Source: an uncultured Erysipelotrichaceae bacterium
GTDB taxonomy: Bacteria > Bacillota_I > Bacilli_A > RF39 > UBA660
Direction of reading: 5' to 3'
Assembly (NCBI GenBank): GCA_902803795.1
Contig: CADCRC010000147.1
Location: forward strand, 1-6,684
Length of the DNA stretch: 6,684 bases
The notes below the pieces were generated by a model that was not told the origin of the DNA, did no database searches, and saw only the letters and a list, made by a program, of their open reading frames with translations. Shown here in pieces: positions 1-6,461 of the stretch (its first letter is position 1; every line of letters begins with the position of its first letter). The position numbers and the translations under genes are program-made.

Positions 1-102
1 AAAAATAGTTTATTATTATCTATTATAAATTATTGTTTTGTTATTCCTGTAATGTCTTTAATTATTAGTAGTATTACTTTATTACTTAGATTTTGGGTTT
101 AG
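1..102 (+). CDS. C-terminal end of a hydrophobic membrane protein (5' partial)
   Basis: Frame 1 is open from the first base to a TAG at 100-102 and gives 33 residues. They are dominated by Leu, Ile, Val, Ser and Phe, including the segment VIPVMSLIISSITLLLRF, which looks like a final membrane span followed by a very short tail (RFWV). The stop lies 12 bases before the next start, so the gene is probably in the same operon. A final transmembrane helix fits several proteins of surface-polysaccharide loci, such as a membrane acyltransferase or a polymerase, but the fragment is too short to choose between them. That it is the end of a real membrane-protein gene is inferred from hydrophobicity, frame and spacing only. 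Confidence 0.6.
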   Translation, partial: KNSLLLSIINYCFVIPVMSLIISSITLLLRFWV

Positions 103-107
103 GTGGG
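101..107 (+). promoter_or_regulatory. Ribosome binding site that sets the start of the DPM1-like glycosyltransferase
   Basis: The purine-rich AGGTGGG overlaps the stop codon of the preceding gene and lies 7 bases before ATG 115. A GTG at 103 in the same frame sits inside this site and has no binding site of its own. ATG 115 is therefore preferred, giving the family-typical N-terminus MKILLIIPAYNEE. Confidence 0.65.
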
Positions 108-114
108 TGTTGAT

Positions 115-822
115 ATGAAAATATTGTTAATTATTCCAGCTTATAATGAAGAAAAATGTATTAAATCTACTTGTCAATCTATTATTAATTATAATAGGAA
201 AAATAAGACAAATTATGATTTTGTTGTTATTAATGATGGCTCATCAGATAATACTAGTAAAATATGTCATGAGTGTAAATATAATGTTGTTGATTTAGTA
301 AATAATTTAGGTATAGGTGGTGCTGTTCAAACAGGATATAAGTATGCTTATGAGAATAATTATGATATAGCAGTTCAATTTGATGCTGATGGTCAACATG
401 ATGTTAGTTATGTTAAAGACATTATTAAGCCTATATATAATAATGAAGCAAATATGGTTATTGGTTCTAGATTTATACGTAAAGATAAAAAAAATTTTAA
501 TTCTACTTTTTTAAGACGCATAGGTATCAGATTAATTTCTTGGAAGATAAAGAGTTTAACTGGAAAAAAAATATATGATACAACTTCTGGGTTTAGAGCT
601 GTAGATAAAAATATAATTATGATTTTTTCCAAAAATTATCCTTCTGAATATCCTGAACCTGTATCTGAAGTTAATGTTTTAAAACATAAGTATAAGATAT
701 TAGAGGTTCCTGTTGTTATGCATGAAAGGTTATCTGGTAGGTCTTCTATTCATTCTTGGAAGAATGTTTATTACATGTTAAATGTATTTCTATCTATGAA
801 TATAGAAAGTAGAGGTAGATAA
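115..822 (+). CDS. Family 2 glycosyltransferase, DPM1-like (partner of DUF2304 protein)
   Basis: This 235-residue cytoplasmic enzyme has a GT-A fold of the dolichyl-phosphate-mannose-synthase type. By family it would transfer a sugar from a nucleotide donor, probably to polyprenyl phosphate. Visible motifs are PAYNEE at 8-13, NDGSSDNT at 40-47 (nucleotide binding), DADGQHD at 90-96 (metal-binding DXD), GSRF at 117-120 and DTTSGFRA at 155-162. Near the C-terminus are YPEPVSEV (179-186) and RLSGRSSI (205-212), which are typical of the subgroup encoded beside DUF2304. Unlike GtrB-type enzymes it has no C-terminal transmembrane helices; the next gene, starting after a single base, may supply them. 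The length is normal for the subgroup. The start at 115 was chosen over GTG 103 because of the AGGTGGG site. The sugar and acceptor cannot be read from the sequence. Confidence 0.9.
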   Translation: MKILLIIPAYNEEKCIKSTCQSIINYNRKNKTNYDFVVINDGSSDNTSKICHECKYNVVDLVNNLGIGGAVQTGYKYAYENNYDIAVQFDADGQHDVSYVKDIIKPIYNNEANMVIGSRFIRKDKKNFNSTFLRRIGIRLISWKIKSLTGKKIYDTTSGFRAVDKNIIMIFSKNYPSEYPEPVSEVNVLKHKYKILEVPVVMHERLSGRSSIHSWKNVYYMLNVFLSMNIESRGR

Positions 823-823
823 T

Positions 824-1168
824 ATGAGTATAAATTTAAAGATTATTGCTATAACATTTATTTTTTTACTTGTGCTTTTAGTTATGTTTTTTTCTTTAAG
901 AAAAAAAATCAGTGTTAAATATACTATTTTTTGGTGTAGTTGTTTATGTATTTTAGTATTATTTACATTATTTCCTGATTTGTTATTGTGGTTTACTAAG
1001 TTGTTCGGAATACAACTTGCTTCTAATTTTATATTTGCTATTTTAATTGGTGTTTTGTTTTTTGTTACAATTTATTTGACAATGGTTGTTTCTGAACAAA
1101 ATGAAAAGATAAGAAAATTAATACAGGAGGTAAGTTTATTAAAAAATGAAAAAAATAAAAAAAATTAA
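824..1168 (+). CDS. DUF2304 small membrane protein
   Basis: This 114-residue protein has three predicted membrane segments, at about 6-24, 34-50 and 69-88. They are followed by a charged, amphipathic tail (about 90-112) with spaced hydrophobic residues that could form a short coiled coil. The pattern is characteristic of DUF2304: KY.IFW after the first basic loop, LFP at 49-51, a GI..ASN stretch before the third helix, and a C-terminal LIQEVSLLK. DUF2304 proteins are commonly encoded next to DPM1-like family 2 glycosyltransferases, exactly as here. It starts one base after the preceding stop, with AGAGGT 7 bases upstream of the ATG, so the two are probably made together. Its biochemical role is not established. 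A membrane anchor or partner for the neighbouring transferase is the natural inference. Confidence 0.88.
   Translation: MSINLKIIAITFIFLLVLLVMFFSLRKKISVKYTIFWCSCLCILVLFTLFPDLLLWFTKLFGIQLASNFIFAILIGVLFFVTIYLTMVVSEQNEKIRKLIQEVSLLKNEKNKKN
1125..1131 (+). promoter_or_regulatory. Perfect AGGAGGT ribosome binding site with a long spacer to the flippase start
   Basis: AGGAGGT lies inside the 3' end of the DUF2304 gene (codons for Gln-Glu-Val), 14 bases before ATG 1146. This is the best Shine-Dalgarno match seen in the window but the spacer is longer than the usual 5-9 bases. No other usable start exists nearer: the flippase frame has a TAA at 1140-1142, and its next in-frame ATG is residue 19. Confidence 0.6.
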
Positions 1169-2387
1169 TGATGGTGATAGGAAGAACTTTGTTTGGAATA
1201 TGATTGGCTCTACTTTTAGTGCTTTTAATTCGTTTTTTTTTATGATAATTGTTACTAGAATTAATGGTGTTAATGATGCAGGTATATTTACTTTATCTTT
1301 TTCACTTGCTTGTCTATTTCAAGTAATAGGATTATATAGTGGTAGAACATATCAAGTAACTGAAATTAATAAAAAGATAAGTGATTCTGATTATTTTTAT
1401 CTTAAGATTATTAGTTGTATTTTTATGATTGTTGTTAGTGTTTGTTATTGTATTATAAAACATTATAATTTATATAAAAATCTTGTTATATTATTTCTTG
1501 TGTTATTTAAAATGTTAGAAGCTTTGAGTGAATATTTTTATGCATTAATGCAGTGTAATAATAAATTGTATAAAGTTGGACAATCTCTTATTTTAAAATC
1601 AGTATTTGCTTTATTATTGTTTTTTATTCTTGATTTGATTACTAATAATTTAATTGTTTCTGAAATGATGATTGTTATTATATATGTTTTAATTATTATA
1701 TTTTATGATTGCAATTATTTGAAAAAAATCAAGTTTAAATTAACTAAGTTTAATAAGAATAATATAATATTGTTGTTTAAAAATGGATTTTATGCTTTTG
1801 GCTTTTCTTTTTTAACTTTGTATATAATAAATGCTCAAAAATATATATTAGATACTTATGCATCAAATAGATTACAAACAATATTTGGTATAGTTATTAT
1901 GCCTGCTACTATAATGATATTATTAGTACAATTTATTATTCAACCTTTTTTAATGAAGATGAAAGAGAGTTTAAAGAATAATAAGTATGATTTTAGAAGT
2001 TTAATTAATAAAATATCATTATATATATTTGTTGTTGGATTGTTTGTTTTGTTTGTAGCAATAATTATGGGTATTCCAGTGTTAAATATAGTTTATGGTT
2101 TAAAATTGAATGGGTATAAATTACATTTAATTATAATATTAATTGGTGCTGTGTTTTATGGAATAAGTATTAATTTTTCTACTGCATTAACTACAATGAG
2201 AAAAACATTTGTTCAATTAGTTATATTTTTAATAGTAAGTGTATTTACTTATATATTTTCTACAATTATGATTAATAGTTATAGTTTGTTAGGTGCTTCT
2301 ATTTCCTATATGATGTCTATGCTTTTATTGCTTATTTTATATGTCATTATATTTAATGTATTAATTATAAAAGATGATGGTAAATAA
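1146..2387 (+). CDS. Wzx-like polysaccharide flippase (MOP superfamily)
   Basis: This is a 413-residue polytopic membrane protein with about 12 hydrophobic segments, alternating with short basic loops and spread from residue 16 to 406. Its length and layout are typical of Wzx/RfbX oligosaccharide-lipid flippases. Family-like stretches include the first helix running into TRINGVNDAGIFTLSFS (37-53), the NAQKYILDTYAS region (229-240) after a central helix, and the basic start (MKKIKK). Such proteins move polyprenyl-diphosphate-linked oligosaccharides from the cytoplasmic to the outer face of the membrane. The gene overlaps the end of the DUF2304 gene by 23 bases, suggesting coupled translation. 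The start region is very A-rich, and a run of nine T lies at 1233-1241. The substrate is presumably the product of the neighbouring transferases, which is an inference from position. Confidence 0.87.
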   Translation: MKKIKKINDGDRKNFVWNMIGSTFSAFNSFFFMIIVTRINGVNDAGIFTLSFSLACLFQVIGLYSGRTYQVTEINKKISDSDYFYLKIISCIFMIVVSVCYCIIKHYNLYKNLVILFLVLFKMLEALSEYFYALMQCNNKLYKVGQSLILKSVFALLLFFILDLITNNLIVSEMMIVIIYVLIIIFYDCNYLKKIKFKLTKFNKNNIILLFKNGFYAFGFSFLTLYIINAQKYILDTYASNRLQTIFGIVIMPATIMILLVQFIIQPFLMKMKESLKNNKYDFRSLINKISLYIFVVGLFVLFVAIIMGIPVLNIVYGLKLNGYKLHLIIILIGAVFYGISINFSTALTTMRKTFVQLVIFLIVSVFTYIFSTIMINSYSLLGASISYMMSMLLLLILYVIIFNVLIIKDDGK

Positions 2388-2388
2388 A

Positions 2389-3366
2389 ATGATTAAATTA
2401 TCTGTAATAATTCCTGTTTATAATTGCGAAAATTATTTATCTAGATGTTTAGATAGTATTTTAAATCAAACATTTAATGATTATGAAGTTATTTGTATTA
2501 ATGATGGATCTAATGATGGATCTTTAGAAATACTTAATAAATATTCTATGATTGATAAAAGAATAAAAGTATATAATCAGAAAAATATTGGTGTTGCGAA
2601 AACTAGAAATAAAGCAATAAAACTTGCAAAGGGTAAATATATAATGTTTATTGATAACGATGATTTTATTGATATAGATTATTTTGAAGTTAATATTAAT
2701 GAGATTATTAAAAAGAAAATGGATATTGTTTTAAGTGGATATAGAAGAGTTGATTGTAATAATAAAATAATTAAGAGTTTAAAATTGGAAAATACTAAAT
2801 GGAGTAGATTGATGATTATGGCTCCTTGGGCTAAGATATATAGAAAAGAATATATTGTTAAGAATAATATTATGTTTTTAGATAATGATATTGGTGAAGA
2901 TGTATATTTTAATATGCAGGCTATGTTTTTAACTGATAAAATAGATATAATTGATTATATTGGATATAATTGGTTTTATAATAATGAGAGTGTTTCTAAT
3001 ACTAAACAAAAAAATTATAAAGTGGTTAATGTTGATTATTTATTAGATGAATTATATAGTGTTTTAGAAATAAATAATATTATTAAAGATAATTATGTAA
3101 TAATAGAGATGTTTTTTATTAGATATTTAATATGGTTTTTAACTTTTTCTACTAAGGGAATGAAGTTTATAGATATTAGTTATGTTTATGATAAACTGTT
3201 TAATTGGTTAAAAGATAGATTCCCTAATTATAATAAGAATAAATTAATTGGTTTAAATAAACCAGTTGGGGAAGTTAGGATTGTTAGATATATTGATTTT
3301 ATATTTATGAAAATGCATAAAATTAAGTTGGGTAAATTATTAATATATTTATATAGTGTTATATAA
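2389..3366 (+). CDS. Family 2 glycosyltransferase (EpsJ/CpsI-like GT-A)
   Basis: This predicted cytoplasmic transferase has 325 residues. The N-terminal GT-A domain runs from about 1 to 210, with SVIIPVYN (5-12), NDGSNDGS (38-45, nucleotide binding), the NIGVAKTRNKAI stretch (66-77) and DNDDF (89-93, metal and donor binding). Then follow APWAKIYRKEYI (145-156) and GEDVYFN (169-175), the latter carrying the expected acidic catalytic-base region, and YNWFYNNESVS (193-203). This layout is common in capsule and exopolysaccharide sugar transferases. The C-terminal part (about 211-325) is variable, rich in Tyr, Phe and Lys, and may associate with the membrane. ATG 2389 lies one base after the flippase stop and gives the standard N-terminus. 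In-frame ATGs at 2374 and 2377 would add five or four residues and overlap the flippase. No start has a strong binding site, so the start is moderately uncertain. Donor sugar unknown. Confidence 0.9.
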   Translation: MIKLSVIIPVYNCENYLSRCLDSILNQTFNDYEVICINDGSNDGSLEILNKYSMIDKRIKVYNQKNIGVAKTRNKAIKLAKGKYIMFIDNDDFIDIDYFEVNINEIIKKKMDIVLSGYRRVDCNNKIIKSLKLENTKWSRLMIMAPWAKIYRKEYIVKNNIMFLDNDIGEDVYFNMQAMFLTDKIDIIDYIGYNWFYNNESVSNTKQKNYKVVNVDYLLDELYSVLEINNIIKDNYVIIEMFFIRYLIWFLTFSTKGMKFIDISYVYDKLFNWLKDRFPNYNKNKLIGLNKPVGEVRIVRYIDFIFMKMHKIKLGKLLIYLYSVI

Positions 3367-3374
3367 TTTGTTAT

Positions 3375-3380
3375 GGAGGT
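3375..3380 (+). promoter_or_regulatory. Ribosome binding site that sets the start of the second GT-A transferase
   Basis: GGAGGT lies four bases before ATG 3385. An in-frame ATG at 3373 overlaps this site and lacks one of its own, so the longer N-terminus MEVY is very likely untranslated. Confidence 0.75.
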
Positions 3381-3384
3381 ATAT

Positions 3385-4191
3385 ATGAGGTCTATTCATA
3401 CGTTTGTTGTCTTAGCTTATAAAGAATCTTCTTTTTTAGAAGAATGTATTAAAAGTGTTTTAAATCAAGAATTAAAGACAGAAGTTGTTATTGCTACATC
3501 TACTCCTAATAGTTATATTGATGATTTAGCAAAAAAATATAATTTAAAAATAAAAGTTAATAATGGTAAAAAGGGTATTGGTGCAGATTTTGAGTTTGCT
3601 TTAGGATGTGTTAATAGTGAACTTGTTACAATAGTTCATCAGGATGATATATATGATTATAATTATGCATATGATGTTATTAATGCATATAAAAATAATA
3701 AAAAAAATAAGCCAATTATTGTGTTTACTGATTATTATGAAATAAAAGGTAAGGAATATAAAAAGGTTTATTCTAGTATAAATTTAAGAATAAAAAGATT
3801 TTTGTTGTTTCCTATTAGATTTCATATATTAGGAAAATATAAATTTTTTAAGAGATGGGTTATTAGATTTGGTAATGCTATAAGTTGTCCTGCTGTTACG
3901 TTTGTTAGTCATAATATAAAACATCCTGTATTTGATTTTAATTTAAAATGTAATGTTGATTGGGAAGCATGGGAAAGACTTTCTAAATTAGATGGAAGTT
4001 TTATATTTGTTAATAAAATAGATATGGGACATAGAATTTATAGTGAATCAACTACTAGTGATATTATCAGACAAAACATTAGAACTAAAGAAGATTATAA
4101 AGTATATTTGAGATTCTGGCCTAAATGGTTTGCATCTTTATTAACTAAGATTTATAAAAATAGTGAGAAATCTAATGAAAAAGATAAATAG
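3385..4191 (+). CDS. GT-A-type (family 2-like) glycosyltransferase with atypical nucleotide motif
   Basis: This 268-residue predicted cytoplasmic transferase starts with the GT-A pattern HTFVVLAYKESSFLEECIKSVLNQ (about 5-28), but at 37-42 has ATSTPN where ordinary family 2 enzymes have an acidic NDGS.D motif. A glycine-containing stretch (GIGADFEFAL, 64-73) and HQDD (85-88), the likely metal-binding counterpart of DXD, follow. Later come ISCPAVTF (166-173), VDWEAWERLS (191-200), whose Asp192 and Glu194 are candidates for the catalytic base, and GHRIYSEST (215-223). I recall similar proteins with a STP motif in surface-polysaccharide loci of Bacillota, so this looks like a functional subgroup rather than a decayed gene. 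The C-terminus is basic (about 250-268). It follows the previous gene by 18 bases and is preceded by GGAGGT. Donor and acceptor unknown. Confidence 0.82.
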   Translation: MRSIHTFVVLAYKESSFLEECIKSVLNQELKTEVVIATSTPNSYIDDLAKKYNLKIKVNNGKKGIGADFEFALGCVNSELVTIVHQDDIYDYNYAYDVINAYKNNKKNKPIIVFTDYYEIKGKEYKKVYSSINLRIKRFLLFPIRFHILGKYKFFKRWVIRFGNAISCPAVTFVSHNIKHPVFDFNLKCNVDWEAWERLSKLDGSFIFVNKIDMGHRIYSESTTSDIIRQNIRTKEDYKVYLRFWPKWFASLLTKIYKNSEKSNEKDK

Positions 4192-4192
4192 T

Positions 4193-4221
4193 TTGATATT
4201 TTGTTATTATTATTATATAAT
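4193..4221 (+). promoter_or_regulatory. Candidate sigma-A-type promoter upstream of the GT2-GT4 gene
   Basis: TTGATA at 4193-4198 (five of six matches to TTGACA) is followed after 17 bases by a perfect TATAAT at 4216-4221, the ideal spacing. It lies directly after the stop of the preceding gene, in the longest non-coding gap of the window (4192-4256), and predicts a transcript start near 4228 with a leader of about 29 bases. There is no TG extension before the -10 box. The AT-rich background raises the chance of accidental matches. Confidence 0.5.
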
Positions 4222-4245
4222 GTTTTATATAGCTATGTTAAGGGT

Positions 4246-4249
4246 AGGT
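4246..4249 (+). promoter_or_regulatory. Ribosome binding site of the GT2-GT4 gene
   Basis: AGGT, within the purine-rich stretch AGGGTAGGT (4241-4249), lies 7 bases before ATG 4257. It is a moderate match and supports this start, which also gives the expected N-terminus MKKCDIIVPIYN. Confidence 0.5.
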
Positions 4250-4256
4250 TGATAAG

Positions 4257-6461
4257 ATGAAAAAATGCGATATTATTGTTCCTATATATAATGCTTTTGA
4301 TTGTTTAGAACCTTGTATAAATTCTATTATTATGAATACTGATATGGTTTCAAATAGATTGATACTTATAGATGATTGTAGTTCTGATAAGAATGTATTA
4401 CCTTTATTAAATACATTTTCTAAAAAGCATAAAAATATTATTTTATTAAAAAATAAAGATAATCAAGGATTTGTTAAAACTGTAAATATTGGTATGAAAT
4501 ATTCTGATAATGATGTTTTATTATTAAATTCTGATACAGAAGTTACCAAAGATTGGCTTTTAAAGATTCAAAAATGTGCATATTCAAGTAGTTCTATTGC
4601 GACAGTTACTCCTTTATCTAATAATGCTACGTTGGCAAGTGTTCCAAAATCTTTTATGCCTAATAATTTACCTGATGGATTAAGTCTTGATGAAATGGCT
4701 GATATTGTTGAAAAAGCATCATTTAATTATTATCCTGAGATTCCAACAGGCCATGGTTTTTGTTTGTTTATTAAAAGAGATGCTTTAGATAAAGTTGGTT
4801 ATTTTGATGAGGAATCATATGGAAAAGGATATGGAGAAGAAAACGATTTTTGTTATAGATGTTTTGAGTATGGTTATAGACATGTTTTATGTGATAATAC
4901 GTATATTTTACATAAAGAGTCCCAATCATTTAAAGAATCTAAAGAATTATTGATAAAACAAGGATTAGAAACATTAAGAGAAAAATATCCTATTTATGTT
5001 CCTAAACTTGAAAAGTGGGTTTTTGAAAATACAATCTCATGGATTGGTAATAATATATCTTTTAATATAATGCAAAAAAATGAAAAACCTAATATATTAT
5101 TAGTCATTCATGATTGGAATGATATTAGTACTAATATTGGTGGAACATCTCTTCATGTATGGGATATAGTTAGATATAATAGAGATAAATATAATTTTCA
5201 TATTTTATCTTTTGATGATAATCATTATAAAGTGTATTCATATTTTAATAATGGTGAGTTTTATGTAAATTATCATTATGTTGATTGTAATATGACTATT
5301 GTTAATTATTATAATAGTGATTATAGAAGAATTATTGAAGATATTATTGATAAATATAAAATATCATTTGTTCATATACATCATATTATTTCTCATTATT
5401 TTGATATAGTTGATGTTTTAAAAGAGAATAATATTAAGTATATTGTTTCATTACATGATTATTATTTTGTGTGTCCTTTAATTGTTAAAATGAAAAAGAA
5501 TGGTATATATTGTGATAGACCAAGTGTAAAAGAATGTAATGAATGTTTATTAGAATCTTTTGAACAAAAAATTGATATTATTAGTTGGAGAGAAGAAACG
5601 ATTAAAATTTTAAAAAATGCAGAAATTGTTATAACTCCGTCTATGTCTGCTAAAGAGGAAATTTTAAAAACAATTAAATTGGATAAAGATATTTGTGTTA
5701 TTGAACATGGTATAGATATAAAGAAAAAAATTAGTAAAATAAAACTTGATGATGGAAAAAATGATATTGCATTTATTGGTGGTATTGGTATTAGTAAGGG
5801 TTCTAAATACTTGGAAGCATTTATAAAAAAGAAATTAATTAGAAATGGTAAAGTACATTTGTTTGGTAGTACATCATCTTTGGTAAGTAAATCTAATGGA
5901 CATTTTGTAAATCATGGTAAATATAAAAGAGATGATCTTAATAATTTACTTGAGAAAAATAAGATTAAACTAATATGTTTGTTTTCTGTTTGGCCTGAGA
6001 CGTATTCATATACTTTAAATGAGGCAATTGCATGTGGTATTCCAGTTGTATCTTTTGATTATGGTGCTATTGCAGAAAGAATAAAGAAGTATAATTTTGG
6101 ATATATAATAGATAGTAAATTAAGTCCTAGAGAAGTTGCTCAGGTAATTGATAAAATATTAGTTGATAAAGAAGAATATAATAAAAAAGTTAAAGCAATT
6201 AATGATTATAAAATAATTACAACAAAGAAGATGAGTAAAAAATATGATGATATTTATTCTAAATATGCTAAGAATTTAGGTAAATTAGATTCTGATATTT
6301 CTAATATTATATATAATAATAGAAAATTGAAAATTGATGGTGAGAATTATCCTAATTATTCATGGGTTTTTGGTACTTTAAAATGGAGAATAATAGATAA
6401 GATAAAGATACCTAAGACTATAAAGAAATTGGTTAATAGAGGGGATGATTCTAATGAATAG
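4257..6461 (+). CDS. Bifunctional glycosyltransferase: N-terminal GT2 fused to C-terminal GT4
   Basis: This 734-residue predicted cytoplasmic protein joins two complete transferase domains. The first (about 1-255) is a GT-A domain of the WbbL/rhamnosyltransferase-like type, with IIVPIYN (6-12), IDDCSSD (38-44), NSDTEV (91-96, DXD region), PTGHGFCLFIKRD (163-175) and GYGEENDFCYR (191-201, catalytic acidic residues), then ILHKES (217-222). The second (about 278-670) is a GT-B domain of family GT4, with a glycine loop GGTSLHVWDI (295-304), SLHDYYFVCP (398-407), VIEHGID (481-487), FIGGIGISKGSKYL (506-519) and the E-x7-E signature, Glu581 to Glu589 (ETYSYTLNE). Cys406, 419, 427 and 430 form a cluster. 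A basic tail (about 703-728) contains TLKWRIIDKIKIPKTIKKL and may touch the membrane. Two transfers, perhaps consecutive, are likely. The gene follows a candidate promoter and overlaps the next gene by 8 bases. Sugars unknown. Confidence 0.9.
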   Translation: MKKCDIIVPIYNAFDCLEPCINSIIMNTDMVSNRLILIDDCSSDKNVLPLLNTFSKKHKNIILLKNKDNQGFVKTVNIGMKYSDNDVLLLNSDTEVTKDWLLKIQKCAYSSSSIATVTPLSNNATLASVPKSFMPNNLPDGLSLDEMADIVEKASFNYYPEIPTGHGFCLFIKRDALDKVGYFDEESYGKGYGEENDFCYRCFEYGYRHVLCDNTYILHKESQSFKESKELLIKQGLETLREKYPIYVPKLEKWVFENTISWIGNNISFNIMQKNEKPNILLVIHDWNDISTNIGGTSLHVWDIVRYNRDKYNFHILSFDDNHYKVYSYFNNGEFYVNYHYVDCNMTIVNYYNSDYRRIIEDIIDKYKISFVHIHHIISHYFDIVDVLKENNIKYIVSLHDYYFVCPLIVKMKKNGIYCDRPSVKECNECLLESFEQKIDIISWREETIKILKNAEIVITPSMSAKEEILKTIKLDKDICVIEHGIDIKKKISKIKLDDGKNDIAFIGGIGISKGSKYLEAFIKKKLIRNGKVHLFGSTSSLVSKSNGHFVNHGKYKRDDLNNLLEKNKIKLICLFSVWPETYSYTLNEAIACGIPVVSFDYGAIAERIKKYNFGYIIDSKLSPREVAQVIDKILVDKEEYNKKVKAINDYKIITTKKMSKKYDDIYSKYAKNLGKLDSDISNIIYNNRKLKIDGENYPNYSWVFGTLKWRIIDKIKIPKTIKKLVNRGDDSNE
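6439..6444 (+). promoter_or_regulatory. Ribosome binding site of the DUF6056-like gene
   Basis: GAGGGG lies inside the end of the preceding gene, 9 bases before ATG 6454. It supports this start even though the gene begins inside its neighbour. Confidence 0.5.

Noticed and set aside
38..54. Promoter-like TTGTTA and TGTAAT within the upstream partial gene
   Set aside because: The boxes are much too close together for a sigma-A promoter and match poorly. Such strings are expected in AT-rich coding sequence.
103..114. GTG start that would lengthen the DPM1-like transferase by four residues
   Set aside because: It falls within the AGGTGGG ribosome binding site and has none of its own. ATG 115 gives the usual N-terminus.
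408..632. Open reading frame of 74 codons on the minus strand
   Set aside because: It lies wholly inside the DPM1-like transferase gene, shows no family motif, and all other genes are on the + strand. It is a shadow of the coding frame.
2374..2388. Earlier ATG starts for the transferase at 2389
   Set aside because: ATG 2374 and 2377 would add MMVNK or MVNK and overlap the flippase gene, with only a weak upstream site. They remain possible, but ATG 2389 matches the family N-terminus better.
3373..3384. Earlier ATG start for the transferase at 3385
   Set aside because: It overlaps the GGAGGT that correctly spaces ATG 3385.
4229..4236. Palindrome ATAGCTAT in the gap before the GT2-GT4 gene
   Set aside because: Eight bases of AT-rich palindrome with no loop, no extended stem and no T run after it. 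It is too short for an operator or terminator call.
4192..4256. Terminator between the transferase at 3385 and the GT2-GT4 gene
   Set aside because: No G+C-containing stem followed by a T run is present. The T-rich stretch alone is ordinary for this base composition.
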